Shown: positions 55,297-64,000 of the stretch, piece after piece
Numbering within the stretch: position 1 is the stretch's first letter
Layout: the number at the start of each line of letters is the position of its first letter
Source of the DNA: Betaproteobacteria bacterium
GTDB lineage: Bacteria; Acidobacteriota; Terriglobia; Acidiferrales; UBA7541
Assembly: GCA_903970165.1 (NCBI GenBank)
Contig: CAJCHZ010000048.1
Location: forward strand, 22,687-86,686
Direction: 5' to 3'
DNA length: 64,000 nucleotides
Notes under the pieces: model-generated
What the model saw: only the letters and a program-made list of their open reading frames with translations
The model's database searches: none
What the model was told of the DNA's origin: nothing
Position numbers and translations under genes: made by a program

Positions 55297-57741
55297 GTGG
55301 AGATATTCCGTCCATTGAGGAGAACGCCGATATGGGTAGCTTTAGTTGCCTCGCTGGTTTCGGTTCGAGCGGGCGCCCAACAAACTTCGTGCAATGCGGC
55401 TCAGTTCCTGGCGGCAAGCAGTTGGTCCGGAACAGTCACCATCACCGGCTCCGGCAGCGGCACCACCAGCGATTCCTACGGCAACGTGCACACGTACAGC
55501 GTGTCACAGAGCATCCAGCTAAGCCCCAGCCTCACTCCATCGTCCAAAACACCGATGAACAGCCTCGGTCCGGAAAATGCCTCGGTAAGTATCAACGACC
55601 AATATACTGTTACACCTCCCGGAAGCCCGACGGCCACTTACATCTACTCGGCGAACGGCAGCACTGCCATGGGTGCTGAGGGATTAGGGGCGACGCTGAC
55701 GTTTGACAACATTCCCGAGGCCTGCGGCTATACATTCGGTGCAGACGAGTCCTTTTCCCCTGCGACAATCACCGTGAATGGTGCGGCTCAGAGCACGAAT
55801 ACGCTTTCCTGGGGCACAACGAACGTTCCCAACCTGCTACAGCCCCCGAGCACACCGACTGCCCCGCAAGGATTTGTATCTTTCCCTTCAAGTGGAACGA
55901 CTCTGACCGGTAGCGTCACCTTTACGGGCCTGCCGTGGGATCTTCCCAGCTTCTTCAGCCCCACAGAGAATCCGGTCGTCACTTGGACGATCTCCTGGAA
56001 TTTGAAGCCGGCGTCAAGGCCTCTCGATTTGATCGTGACCATTCCGAACTATGCGACATGGCAGCCTACGGCGGGGCCGAATGAAATTAGTCTCGCACTG
56101 GATAGCAACGAGCAGCCAAACCTGCTGGCCATAAACGCGGCGCTCGTTTATAAGGACACACAGCAACCTACGCCGTTCGGACCAGACAATGTTACGTTTG
56201 CATTGGCAGGGGTGTCCCACGAGCCGGGAGTCTCGATGAATTGGCCACCTCCCGCCAAATTGGTCACACCGACTCCGCCAGATTTAACTTTTACGGATCT
56301 AAGTGACACCTTTCCCATCAATCAGAAATTTACCTTCAACTCCGACGGAACGCAGGCCACTTACACGCCTCCCAGCGGCGGGAATGGCAACAGCATTCCC
56401 ACGATTTATATGCTCTCCTGGGACTGGGGTGGATGGGCGACGCTCAATGTAACGGCTAAGGTGGCGGGTCAGACGTTGACTGGCCATTTTCAGGGGAGCA
56501 CGAATACCAATATACCTCTGCCGCAAAGCCAGCCGGGATCGCACATAGCGGACACCTGGAAAAATGCAAACAATGTTTCTCTTTCCACTCCGGATGATGA
56601 CGACTCAGAGCCGAACCCGGTCTCTCGCGCGGACTGCCTCGGAGATGGCTTCACGCTTTACGAGGAGTACCGCGGATTCATGGAAAACGGAAATCACATC
56701 CAAGGGGATCCGAACAGTAAGGATTTCTTTATCGAGAACCGCATCGGCGCGGACGCGGAACCAGGCATTTGGTTGTTCACCCAACTCACCGGACTAACGG
56801 TACACAAAGATATTCAACGGAATGAAGCGTTGATCGACCATCCGAACGGAGCTGCCGGGTCCATTCTGATGAACTTCAATCACTCGAATGGCGCGGCATA
56901 CCATGCCACAGACCAACACGGTGTCATGATTTTGACAACGCTCCACTATCCCGGAACTCAGGCGGGCATGGATGGTGGCCTAACCGTTGTGACCGTTGCG
57001 GGAGTGCGCCCGCAACCCGCAATTGTGGATGGTATCGCAATTCAGGATCGGGACCGCCCGGGAACGTTTAATCCTGCAAACACGCACTCGGGGATGATCA
57101 GTCCAACAGAAGCATTTCTGCAGTACGACATCGGAGTGGCCCACGAATTAATCCATTCCGTTGGCGGAGAGCATCACGGGGATACTGATTTGCGGCAGGT
57201 GCTTTTTATGTTCTACGCGCCCAACACTCCCAAAAATCCATCGGGTCAACCCATCATTACCCTGAATGGACAAACCGTGCATCTCTTGCAGGAGTCGAAT
57301 GGAGCGGATCTAGCCACCGCGATATGGCAAAAGGGCCAGAGCCTTTCGACCTTCTGTAAGGTCGTTTCCGCGACATCATTTGTGTGGCCCAACTTCATCG
57401 TCACTGTGTGTAACAATCTTCTGAGTGACTCCGGATCGATTCCAATTGGCCTATACGTAGGAGAGCCCCACGCTGAGCACAGCGGGGATATGCAGTGCGT
57501 GATGAGATACTTCTTTGCAAACGCATATCCCTCGGCGACTGCCGCTAATACTTACTATATCGTGCCCTCCGGCACGGAAGCCGCTGGTTCAACACTTTGC
57601 ACGAGTCCGGCCGGCACAGGTGTGAATGATCCATCGCATCAACCCCAGCCGCGCTACTTCGACGCCGCTCCCGGCCGTGGCAGTTGCAACAGCTGGATTT
57701 GCGTGAGCGATGCCTATGCTCCTGTGCCGGTGAGCAACTGA
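55297..57741 (+). CDS. Secreted metzincin-like metalloprotease candidate
   Basis: An 814-aa exported protein from GTG 55297 (GGAGAG just upstream; the frame opens at 55210). The signal peptide WVALVASLVSVRAGAQ is followed by about 400 residues of beta-rich, Thr/Ser/Pro-rich sequence. It then has HELIHSVGGEH (His616, Glu617, His620, His626), an exact HEXXHXXGXXH zinc motif. A CVMRY Met-turn candidate (Met736) lies about 110 residues on. Both are metzincin hallmarks. The rest matches no family I recognise. The next gene starts one base after its stop, so the two are co-expressed. Confidence 0.75.
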   Translation: MEIFRPLRRTPIWVALVASLVSVRAGAQQTSCNAAQFLAASSWSGTVTITGSGSGTTSDSYGNVHTYSVSQSIQLSPSLTPSSKTPMNSLGPENASVSINDQYTVTPPGSPTATYIYSANGSTAMGAEGLGATLTFDNIPEACGYTFGADESFSPATITVNGAAQSTNTLSWGTTNVPNLLQPPSTPTAPQGFVSFPSSGTTLTGSVTFTGLPWDLPSFFSPTENPVVTWTISWNLKPASRPLDLIVTIPNYATWQPTAGPNEISLALDSNEQPNLLAINAALVYKDTQQPTPFGPDNVTFALAGVSHEPGVSMNWPPPAKLVTPTPPDLTFTDLSDTFPINQKFTFNSDGTQATYTPPSGGNGNSIPTIYMLSWDWGGWATLNVTAKVAGQTLTGHFQGSTNTNIPLPQSQPGSHIADTWKNANNVSLSTPDDDDSEPNPVSRADCLGDGFTLYEEYRGFMENGNHIQGDPNSKDFFIENRIGADAEPGIWLFTQLTGLTVHKDIQRNEALIDHPNGAAGSILMNFNHSNGAAYHATDQHGVMILTTLHYPGTQAGMDGGLTVVTVAGVRPQPAIVDGIAIQDRDRPGTFNPANTHSGMISPTEAFLQYDIGVAHELIHSVGGEHHGDTDLRQVLFMFYAPNTPKNPSGQPIITLNGQTVHLLQESNGADLATAIWQKGQSLSTFCKVVSATSFVWPNFIVTVCNNLLSDSGSIPIGLYVGEPHAEHSGDMQCVMRYFFANAYPSATAANTYYIVPSGTEAAGSTLCTSPAGTGVNDPSHQPQPRYFDAAPGRGSCNSWICVSDAYAPVPVSN

Positions 57742-57742
57742 C

Positions 57743-59626
57743 ATGAAACGACTTCTGGCGGGCCTCGTACTTTTTCTCCTGCCGGCGCTTCTTCACGCGC
57801 AGCAAGCGGCGCCACAAATATCCTTAACCGCGAATGGCTATCAAACGATCAATCTGTATCCAGGATGGCCGCTGATCATCCACACTTCGATTCTTAATTC
57901 GCTCCGTTTGACGGCCAATTCCACCGCCGGTCCTCTCCTGCTCGCTCCCACCAGCGGCGCCTGGACTTCGGCCATACAATTCACCGCCACCTCCAGTTCG
58001 GGACAAGTCTTGCAGTGGCCGCTCCAACTCGTTGGACAACCGGAAACTCCAACCCTGACCCTTTCGGCAAGCAGTTATGTCCGAGCCGTCTGGCAAATCA
58101 GCCCGACGGACGTTTCGGCTATTCCCGCTGGTTCGTATCAGCTCGTCGCCAGCATTCAGATCAACAATTCCCAGGGCTGGAACGGCACGGTACAGTCCGG
58201 CCCAATCGCGATCACGATGGGGCCAGAGCCGACCCTGACCTCGGATCAACAAACCGACAAAGCACTTTTGCTTGCGGAATATAACTACAATAACGGCGAT
58301 TTGACGGACGCTCTAAACGCAGTGCAGCAGAATCTCACAGCACAACCGCAGGACACCGCGTCGATGGCAGCCATCGCGAATCTGATTGAGCTCGACGGCT
58401 ATCCGCAAGTGGCTTTCTTCGCTGCGAGCAACGCGGTATCTACGTACTATCAACTCAATCCGACGCCGATCGAAGCGCCGTTCAATCTGCTCACCATGTA
58501 TGAAAGGCTGCTGGGTTCAATGACAGGCACGGGAACAGGGCCCGCGGACACCAGCATGGTCGCTTCCAATGAGAGCGCCGATTACAGCCCCATGACGCAG
58601 GCAGTTTCTTTGACTGCTACGGTCACGAGTTCGAGCGGGACCGTCGATGGGGGCACGGTAGGATTCAGCTTGCCATCGTTGAATTTGTCCGTGATTTCCA
58701 CGCCGGTAGTTCAGGGCAGTACTACCGCATCGCTGTCACTCCCCGCGGGAACGCCGGCGGGCAACTACGAGATACAGGCAACCTATATGGGAACGGTTTC
58801 ATTTGCTCCCAGCACCGACGCCGCACACAGCCTTTCCATCGAAAAAGCAACGCCGACAATCAGTTGGACGGCCCCCACTTCCATGTCCTCCGGCACGACT
58901 TTGGGGTCAGCGCAACTGGACGCCACGGCAAATATTCCGGGCACGTTTGCTTACAATCCGCCCGCGGGCACCATCCTGCCAAGCAGCAGCACACAAACTC
59001 TCAATGCCACGTTCACACCCACGAACACAACTGATTACACTACCTCGAATGCTTCCGTCCAAATAACGGTGGGTGCGGGATCGTTCACCGGCTCCGTCTC
59101 GCCGACATCGGCAACCATTGCTGTCGGAGGCTCCCAGAATTTCGCAATCAGCATTGAATCCGCAACGCTCGACGGGCCGCTGACGATTGGTTGCGCGAGC
59201 CCCCCTTCAGGAGTGTCGTGTCAGTTTGCGGCAGCCTCACTTAGCCTTACCCCCGGCGGACAGACGACCACGACTCTTACTGTTAAAGTCACGAGGATTC
59301 CAGAAACGTCCTCGACTTCATTTCAAACAACCCTGTACCGGGCGTCCAAGTCGCAAACGATCGCGGAGATATTTCTCTTAGTGGCGGTTGTGTACATCGC
59401 GGCTTTTCGGCGGCACACTCTCTTCCGACAACCAGCCCGATTCGCCGCAGCTCTGCTGCTCGGTTTTGTCTTGCTCAATTTGAGTGCTTGCGTTCAGCTC
59501 GAAAAGGCTGGACTGGGCGGGCCGGGAAATCCAGAGGGAAGCCAAGTCGCAAAACTCAGCCTTCAAGGTACCTCGGGAAACGACACAACAAGCATCGCCA
59601 CAATTGATATAACAATTCGTAAATAA
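57743..59626 (+). CDS. Exported Ig-like repeat protein with C-terminal membrane helices
   Basis: A 627-aa protein with a signal peptide (LLAGLVLFLLPALLHAQ), an N-terminal beta domain and a short helical TPR-like section (LNAVQQNLTAQPQDTASMAA). Bacterial Ig-like repeats follow (VSLTATVTSSSGTVDGGTV, SWTAPTSMSSGTTLGSAQL, VSPTSATIAVGGSQNFAIS). Near the end are two hydrophobic segments (IAEIFLLVAVVYIAAF; AAALLLGFVLLNLSAC). It is translationally coupled to the metzincin-like gene and may anchor or present it. The precise function is unknown. Confidence 0.75.
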   Translation: MKRLLAGLVLFLLPALLHAQQAAPQISLTANGYQTINLYPGWPLIIHTSILNSLRLTANSTAGPLLLAPTSGAWTSAIQFTATSSSGQVLQWPLQLVGQPETPTLTLSASSYVRAVWQISPTDVSAIPAGSYQLVASIQINNSQGWNGTVQSGPIAITMGPEPTLTSDQQTDKALLLAEYNYNNGDLTDALNAVQQNLTAQPQDTASMAAIANLIELDGYPQVAFFAASNAVSTYYQLNPTPIEAPFNLLTMYERLLGSMTGTGTGPADTSMVASNESADYSPMTQAVSLTATVTSSSGTVDGGTVGFSLPSLNLSVISTPVVQGSTTASLSLPAGTPAGNYEIQATYMGTVSFAPSTDAAHSLSIEKATPTISWTAPTSMSSGTTLGSAQLDATANIPGTFAYNPPAGTILPSSSTQTLNATFTPTNTTDYTTSNASVQITVGAGSFTGSVSPTSATIAVGGSQNFAISIESATLDGPLTIGCASPPSGVSCQFAAASLSLTPGGQTTTTLTVKVTRIPETSSTSFQTTLYRASKSQTIAEIFLLVAVVYIAAFRRHTLFRQPARFAAALLLGFVLLNLSACVQLEKAGLGGPGNPEGSQVAKLSLQGTSGNDTTSIATIDITIRK

Positions 59627-60105
59627 TCACGACCGGTTTTCTGACTATCGTCGACAACCAACTATAAAACAATGCGTCTTCCAAACTGTCATCCGTTTGC
59701 ATTCGCCAGCGTCCTCCAAAAGCTACGCGGCGGCTACGTGGCGCACACGAACGCGTCAACGATTCAAAACAAAATGGATAAAATGGTGCCCGGGGTGGGA
59801 GTCGAACCCCTCGGGGGGATTGATACTGCGTAACTTACTGATTCTACGAAATGGCAAAATGGAGAAAAACCACAAAAACGCCGAAGTGAGGTACATGGCG
59901 GGTACACGGCACCTCAGAATTTGCTTCGTTACGTAATCCACAGTCAAGACGGCCAGCTTCGAGCAGCTCGGACGCTTTACGGTACGCGCGCTGTAACGAA
60001 AGTACTTGTACAGAGGAGATTCCATGGGCCTTGAGTTGACAACGTCGAAGGGGCTCCGACTTACTGCTTCAAACGACACTATCGTCCCGCACGTGCCTGC
60101 TTTAC
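59627..60105. other. Intergenic region with right copy of the att-like repeat
   Basis: This 479-bp gap holds the right att-like repeat (listed separately). No gene is supported; short frames near 60006 lack family-like sequence. I saw no clear terminator. Confidence 0.5.
59781..59880. repeat. Right copy of att-like direct repeat (tRNA 3'-end-like)
   Basis: 59781-59804 repeats 52301-52324 exactly. This copy continues further into a TTCGACT T-loop-like stretch on the minus strand than the left copy. The second shared block is 59835-59880. The spacing between copies is 7480 bp. This would be the right end of a candidate island. Confidence 0.6.
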
Positions 60106-61014
60106 TCAGTCTAACTCGGTCTGCCCTCCCCGGTGCCCATACCAAAGGCCCCACTCCTTGGACCCCGGGTTGTCCTGTGTCAGGTTGACTATGATCATGG
60201 AATGGTCCATCTCTGCGACGCTCCGCCATGCTGGCGACATATGGTAGGGGGTGATGCGGAACAGGAATACCAGGTGCCCGCGCACCGGCTTACCGTCTTC
60301 GGTCGCCGGAAAGAAGGTCCAATCAGACACTTGGTCGCGAAGCTGCTGGGTAAGCTGCGCGTCAATGTTCTCCTCCACGGAAAATCTGGAAATGCGCCCT
60401 TCGCTCGAAACCTCAACGGATGCGATGAACGCCATCGGTTGGCTTATCAAAGCGGGGCCAATCGACAAGGAGCCTTTAGGCAGAAGTCGAGGTACGGGAC
60501 CAAATCTCCATCCGGGCAGGGACCATGAAAAGGAACTCTGGTCTGAGTACAATAGGACTAGAAAAAGCAATCTCCCTGATGCGGGACACAGGTCTGTTAC
60601 TGTGTAGCCCACTCCTTGGATGCGTAGGGTCTCACCACCCAAGATCGCCGCTGACAGTCGTTGAACGTGCTCGGTATGTAGGGGTACTTTGAGCCACCCC
60701 TTAGCGTCCTCCGTTGTCGCGACGTAAGCCATATCGGCCAATTCCTCCCCGTTTTTGTCATCAAACTGGATTGCCAGCGCCACCGCGACGACGGATTTGT
60801 TGCCACCTACACGTACGTCCAAAACCCCTGCAGACTCTCCGTTAATTCCTGTTTGAAAGTGCGCTTGTCCCAAAAGAACGGGTAAATTATCGTTTACAGG
60901 TATCGACAATGTGCTATTGGGGCAAGTCAGGTAGAGTGGCGTCTGGCCTCGGACACACCTGGCCGCCAGCAGCGTCACCAGCAAAGTCAGCAGATATGCT
61001 GCCTTTTTGCGCAT
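60106..61014 (-). CDS. Secreted protein with TonB-C-like C-terminus
   Basis: A 302-aa exported protein (signal LTLLVTLLAARCVRG). GAGGAGG lies just before the ATG. The C-terminal 110 residues (AFIASVEVSSEGRISRFSVEENID and WTFFPATEDGKPVRGHLVFLF) have the strand pattern of TonB_C/AgmX-type domains. The N-terminal half is an unrecognised beta domain with a Cys pair. It follows the RHS gene by 24 bp on the same strand. It is not a typical cytoplasmic immunity protein. Confidence 0.7.
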   Translation of the reverse strand: MRKKAAYLLTLLVTLLAARCVRGQTPLYLTCPNSTLSIPVNDNLPVLLGQAHFQTGINGESAGVLDVRVGGNKSVVAVALAIQFDDKNGEELADMAYVATTEDAKGWLKVPLHTEHVQRLSAAILGGETLRIQGVGYTVTDLCPASGRLLFLVLLYSDQSSFSWSLPGWRFGPVPRLLPKGSLSIGPALISQPMAFIASVEVSSEGRISRFSVEENIDAQLTQQLRDQVSDWTFFPATEDGKPVRGHLVFLFRITPYHMSPAWRSVAEMDHSMIIVNLTQDNPGSKEWGLWYGHRGGQTELD

Positions 61015-61038
61015 GTCGGACCTCCTCTCAGCGTCACT

Positions 61039-63795
61039 TCAGTTGGTACACGTAACGGGCTGCATCAAAGTTTTGTGTACATTTGAGGGACCCCCAAGGC
61101 AAGTATATCGGACTTCCCAAATGATATTTCCTTTGGAGCGAAATTGGTAGCCTCCGGGAATCGGCCTATGCGCCAAAAAAAACTGGTAATACGAATTGGG
61201 TATCACTTCATTAGGTTGATAGTCGCCGACAAATTCGATGAACAATACGTTGTCGGTTGAGACCGATAGTACTTCCGAAGCTGCCACCCTGCTGCCGTCG
61301 AAGCCTCCAATTGTCACACTCGATCTGTTTTGGGTCTTTCCGTCGCACTTTGCGCGCACTGGGTAAGAGGAGAAACTAGGGTCGCATGGTGATCCTCTCC
61401 CGCCCGTACCGCCACCGGTAGGTCCGCTAAGGCCCAAGCAGAGCGGATCAGTCGGCTCGCACCCTCCCGGGCCTTCACCACACGTCGGGTCGAGAAGGGC
61501 ATCGCATCCGCAACAGGGCTCCATGAAGCACGGAATGTGGGGTTGAGTCCCCAAGGGATCCGTGTAGCTGAGTGGGTTATTCGTGACGTATGCGTATCGG
61601 TTTTGGGATTGAGGGTTTTTGGTGCATGTGGCTTGCACGCCTGCGAGGTCTGGCGACGGCCAGCGCCCTTCAATGCTGTATTCGCGAGCTGGAAAGTCGT
61701 ACAGGCCTCCGGCGACGTCTTCGCGATGTGCGGTGTCGTTCATTTGTCCCGTATATGCTGGGTCAAGCGTCCCTGTATAGCTGTAGGTTTCGCCGAATGG
61801 CGCGTAGGCAGTGTCGAAGTACGTCGTCCTCGACGGAGTTGTTGCCAGGCGCACACTCCCCAATAGGTCCGGATGCGCGTAGTACAACAACCCAGAGGAA
61901 CTGTATACCGCCTGCACTTTACCCAAAAGAGGTACCATGGCTTTTTGCAGTGTAGCGCCGCTCATCAGAGCAAACTTGTGATTTGATGTCGAGTAAGCGA
62001 TTTGGGTGTACGTTCCGCTGCGGTTTTGCTCGACGACGCGGCCCAATGCGTCGTATGTCAGACTAACAGCGTCGGAGAGACCGGCGTCCACCGTGATCGC
62101 GTGACCGTCGGCATCCCAAGCGTAATTATGAACATTATCGTTAGTTACGTTACCGTTATTATCGTAAGTTGGAGAAAAGCTGCCGACCACGGTCATACGA
62201 TTTGTCGAAGTCGAGTAGGTTGGCTGAAAGCTGTAAGGACTGCCGGACTTGTTGATGTTGCCGAACGGGTCGTAGCTGAAGGTTTGCGCAGCAGCGCTTC
62301 CACAATTTGCGCTGACGACGCGAGCGATATCGTCATACTGGTACGAGCAGTTTTGTATGTCGGAGCTGTTGAAGCCGTCGGTGATGTCTTGGGTTTGTAA
62401 GGTTCCGTTGGCGTTCCAACCGAGTGCACCGGTCAGTGAAGTGCCATTTACAGTGAACTGGTACTGAGTCATGCGGTTGGTGTTCGGGTCCCAGGTGTAC
62501 GAGTCTATGTCTCCGGAGCCGGAGCCGAGGTTGATTGCGGTGGGCAGGTTCGCCGTGCTGTAGGTGGTGCTAGAAACTGGATTCTGCCCGGAGGAGGCGG
62601 AAACGGAGTTAGTTCTGCCTTCGCCGTCCGGAGCGTAGGTAATTGTGGAGGGTAAACCGATATTGCCCGTGAGTTGATAAGGTCGCCGATTCGCCCAGTA
62701 CGTTTCGCTCACATGATAGTAGGTACCCGAATTCGGCGTGGACTCGTACACATCGGACGTTTCCCCGCGAATTGTGTAGCTTAGGCCGACATCGGTTATT
62801 TTGCTCGTGCAGGAACCAGTGCACGTGTAAGCCTCGGCTAGGCGACCTTTTGCGTTTGCCATTGCGACTCCGTTTACTGTTGCACCGTCATATGTCATAT
62901 GTTTAGAAGAAGTTACTGATGAGTACACACCCGAGGGGTAAGTCACAGCTGTCTTTCGGTGTAGGGCATCGTAGGTGGAGCAAATGACGTCGCCTGCAGC
63001 GTCAACCCGCTTAATGAGATCCCCGCTGGAGGTCCCGCAGGTTGAATCCGTATCGTACGTGTACGTCGCCGTGCCGTTGCCAGTACTGCCGATTTCAGGA
63101 ACAGTTTCGGAAGTCATTCGGCCAAGCCAGTCATAGGAGAACGTCCGCGTCTGACTGGATGTCGATTGGGCATTCTGCGTAACGGTAACCAAGTTGCTCA
63201 TGGGATCGTAGATGTACTTGGTCCAGTAGCCGGTCTTGTTCGTCGTTTGGGCACACGTGCCTCCGGGCCAAGCCGTCGTGCCTGAGGTCACTTCGCATAC
63301 GGAAGTCAAGCGTTCAAGTCCATCGTACTCGAATTGGCGAACCTTTGTGTTCTCCCCAGTAGGTGCGGGACTTCGCGTTATGAGGGTGTCGTTGGCATTG
63401 CCGTAATTATACGTTGTCGTTCCACCGCCTCCGTCAGTCACTGTCAGAGGGCGACTGAACGGATCGTAGGTCGTAGTGGTCGCTGCAATGGAGGAGTTCA
63501 GGACGCTCGCGGCGGCGGAGTAAGGGAGTGTGACACGATTGGGACGACCGAGGGCATCATAGTCGGTTTCGATGGAGTCGAAAGTGCTCGCAGTCGGGTT
63601 CTGCCGGATCTGCTTGACGCGGAGGCGGCCAAGTCCGTCAATTGTCCTAAGATTGTCTTCGGTCGAGCTGTTGGAATTGAAAGTTAAGTATGACTCGGTC
63701 TGATTCGGATTGACTGTGCAGGTTCCGCTCGTGACCAGCCCGTAGCGAATACAGTGAGTGGCTCGCCTGCATTCCGAATGCTCACCCTGGTTATA
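61039..63795 (-). CDS. RHS-repeat protein, 5'-truncated
   Basis: The frame is open from 63795 to the stop at 61039, but the first usable start inside it is GTG 63441, which lies within the repeats. RHS/YD units run through nearly all of it (YDALGRPNRVTLPY, YDPFSRPLTV, YDALGRVVEQN, YDYRG-like). The RHS core ends at RYAYVTNNPLSYTDPLG, then a 140-residue tail with a Cys-rich start (CFMEPCCGCDALLD) that could be a variable toxin or adhesive tip. The N-terminus and signal sequence are missing; above about 63745 the DNA codes for a recombinase on the opposite strand. Probably a remnant, though the 3' part is intact. Confidence 0.78.
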   Translation of the reverse strand, partial: YNQGEHSECRRATHCIRYGLVTSGTCTVNPNQTESYLTFNSNSSTEDNLRTIDGLGRLRVKQIRQNPTASTFDSIETDYDALGRPNRVTLPYSAAASVLNSSIAATTTTYDPFSRPLTVTDGGGGTTTYNYGNANDTLITRSPAPTGENTKVRQFEYDGLERLTSVCEVTSGTTAWPGGTCAQTTNKTGYWTKYIYDPMSNLVTVTQNAQSTSSQTRTFSYDWLGRMTSETVPEIGSTGNGTATYTYDTDSTCGTSSGDLIKRVDAAGDVICSTYDALHRKTAVTYPSGVYSSVTSSKHMTYDGATVNGVAMANAKGRLAEAYTCTGSCTSKITDVGLSYTIRGETSDVYESTPNSGTYYHVSETYWANRRPYQLTGNIGLPSTITYAPDGEGRTNSVSASSGQNPVSSTTYSTANLPTAINLGSGSGDIDSYTWDPNTNRMTQYQFTVNGTSLTGALGWNANGTLQTQDITDGFNSSDIQNCSYQYDDIARVVSANCGSAAAQTFSYDPFGNINKSGSPYSFQPTYSTSTNRMTVVGSFSPTYDNNGNVTNDNVHNYAWDADGHAITVDAGLSDAVSLTYDALGRVVEQNRSGTYTQIAYSTSNHKFALMSGATLQKAMVPLLGKVQAVYSSSGLLYYAHPDLLGSVRLATTPSRTTYFDTAYAPFGETYSYTGTLDPAYTGQMNDTAHREDVAGGLYDFPAREYSIEGRWPSPDLAGVQATCTKNPQSQNRYAYVTNNPLSYTDPLGTQPHIPCFMEPCCGCDALLDPTCGEGPGGCEPTDPLCLGLSGPTGGGTGGRGSPCDPSFSSYPVRAKCDGKTQNRSSVTIGGFDGSRVAASEVLSVSTDNVLFIEFVGDYQPNEVIPNSYYQFFLAHRPIPGGYQFRSKGNIIWEVRYTCLGGPSNVHKTLMQPVTCTN

Positions 63796-64000
63796 TTAGC
63801 TGGGAGCAACATCAGCAGAACCTCAAACTACTCGCGACCAACGGCCGAGGCTACGAACTAGCGCGAGTGTCGCCGCCGCGCGAAGGCGCAGCCCTGCTGC
63901 AGGGACGCGCGGTGTGTGGGCGATGCGGCAGACATTTTCGCGTCCGTTATGTCTCGCGTCGAGGAAAGCAAGAAGCCTGGTATGTCTGTGACCGTGCAAA
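63756..64000 (+). pseudogene. Large serine recombinase fragment (5'-truncated, runs off window)
   Basis: The plus-strand frame reads EWLACIPNAHPGYISWEQ, then PPREGAALLQGRAVCGRCG and YVCDRA to the window edge. This is the recombinase-domain/zinc beta-ribbon region of large serine recombinases (phage- or transposon-type). An in-frame stop at 63732 and the RHS sequence beyond it show that the catalytic N-terminal resolvase domain is absent here. The 3' part continues past the right edge. Confidence 0.75.

Noticed and set aside
59781..59860. Possible tRNA gene on the minus strand
   Set aside because: Only the T-arm/acceptor end resembles a tRNA; no anticodon or D-arm can be folded, and the left copy is even less complete. 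Treated as an attachment-site-like repeat.

Overview
The window is about 64 kb of moderately GC-rich bacterial chromosome. No rRNA or other decisive taxonomic marker is present. The gene content points to a Gram-negative soil- or sediment-type bacterium, most likely Acidobacteriota (inference): an OmpR-type winged-helix/TPR sensor, outer-membrane barrels with carboxypeptidase-regulatory-like domains, many multiheme cytochromes c, single-domain TonB-C proteins, Gly/Pro-rich secreted proteins under an ECF sigma/anti-sigma pair, and a PPi-type phosphofructokinase.

Layout. 0-4.5 kb: the end of a polysaccharide locus (O-antigen ligase cut by the left edge, GT4, WecG/TagA transferase, GDP-mannose-3,5-epimerase-like SDR). 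4.65 kb: tRNA-Glu(CTC). 4.9-14.8 kb: an apparent RiPP-type operon with a PqqD-like recognition protein, a radical SAM/SPASM enzyme, a 62-residue Cys-containing candidate precursor, an HprK-like kinase, and a giant ORF joining a cytoplasmic-type S26 peptidase to an exported DUF11/Gly-rich/gingipain (C25) protein. 15-20.6 kb: an S33 hydrolase, an ECF sigma/anti-sigma operon with two secreted proteins, and a methyltransferase. 20.6-28.7 kb: a redox island with a pentaheme cytochrome divergent from a NuoE-NuoF fusion, a NuoG/2x cNMP/ferredoxin fusion, a di-b-heme-like membrane protein and a decaheme cytochrome. 28.8-36 kb: FUSC exporter, GNAT, PPi-PFK, DJ-1/PfpI, TonB-C protein and HAD phosphatase. 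36.4-43.5 kb: a minus-strand operon with an outer-membrane barrel, a decaheme/LVIVD cytochrome and a polysaccharide deacetylase, facing a tandem HbpS-like lipoprotein. 45.4-52.2 kb: ArsR/SDR, a DUF1906 lipoprotein, SthA transhydrogenase and a MerR/VIT-VWA pair. 52.3-59.8 kb: a candidate island bounded by two direct repeats that resemble a tRNA 3' end; it carries a winged-helix/TPR protein, a metzincin-like secreted protein and an Ig-like partner. 60-64 kb: a TonB-C-like secreted protein and a 5'-truncated RHS gene that abuts, head to head, a 5'-truncated large serine recombinase running off the right edge.

How the parts may work together. The redox island looks like one route from NADH through a flavin/FeS module and a b-type membrane protein to a periplasmic decaheme. 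The 37-43 kb operon could carry electrons across the outer membrane. The 4.9-14.8 kb cluster is the best candidate for an undescribed peptide-modification system. All functional calls rest on reading motifs by eye; no database search was run.
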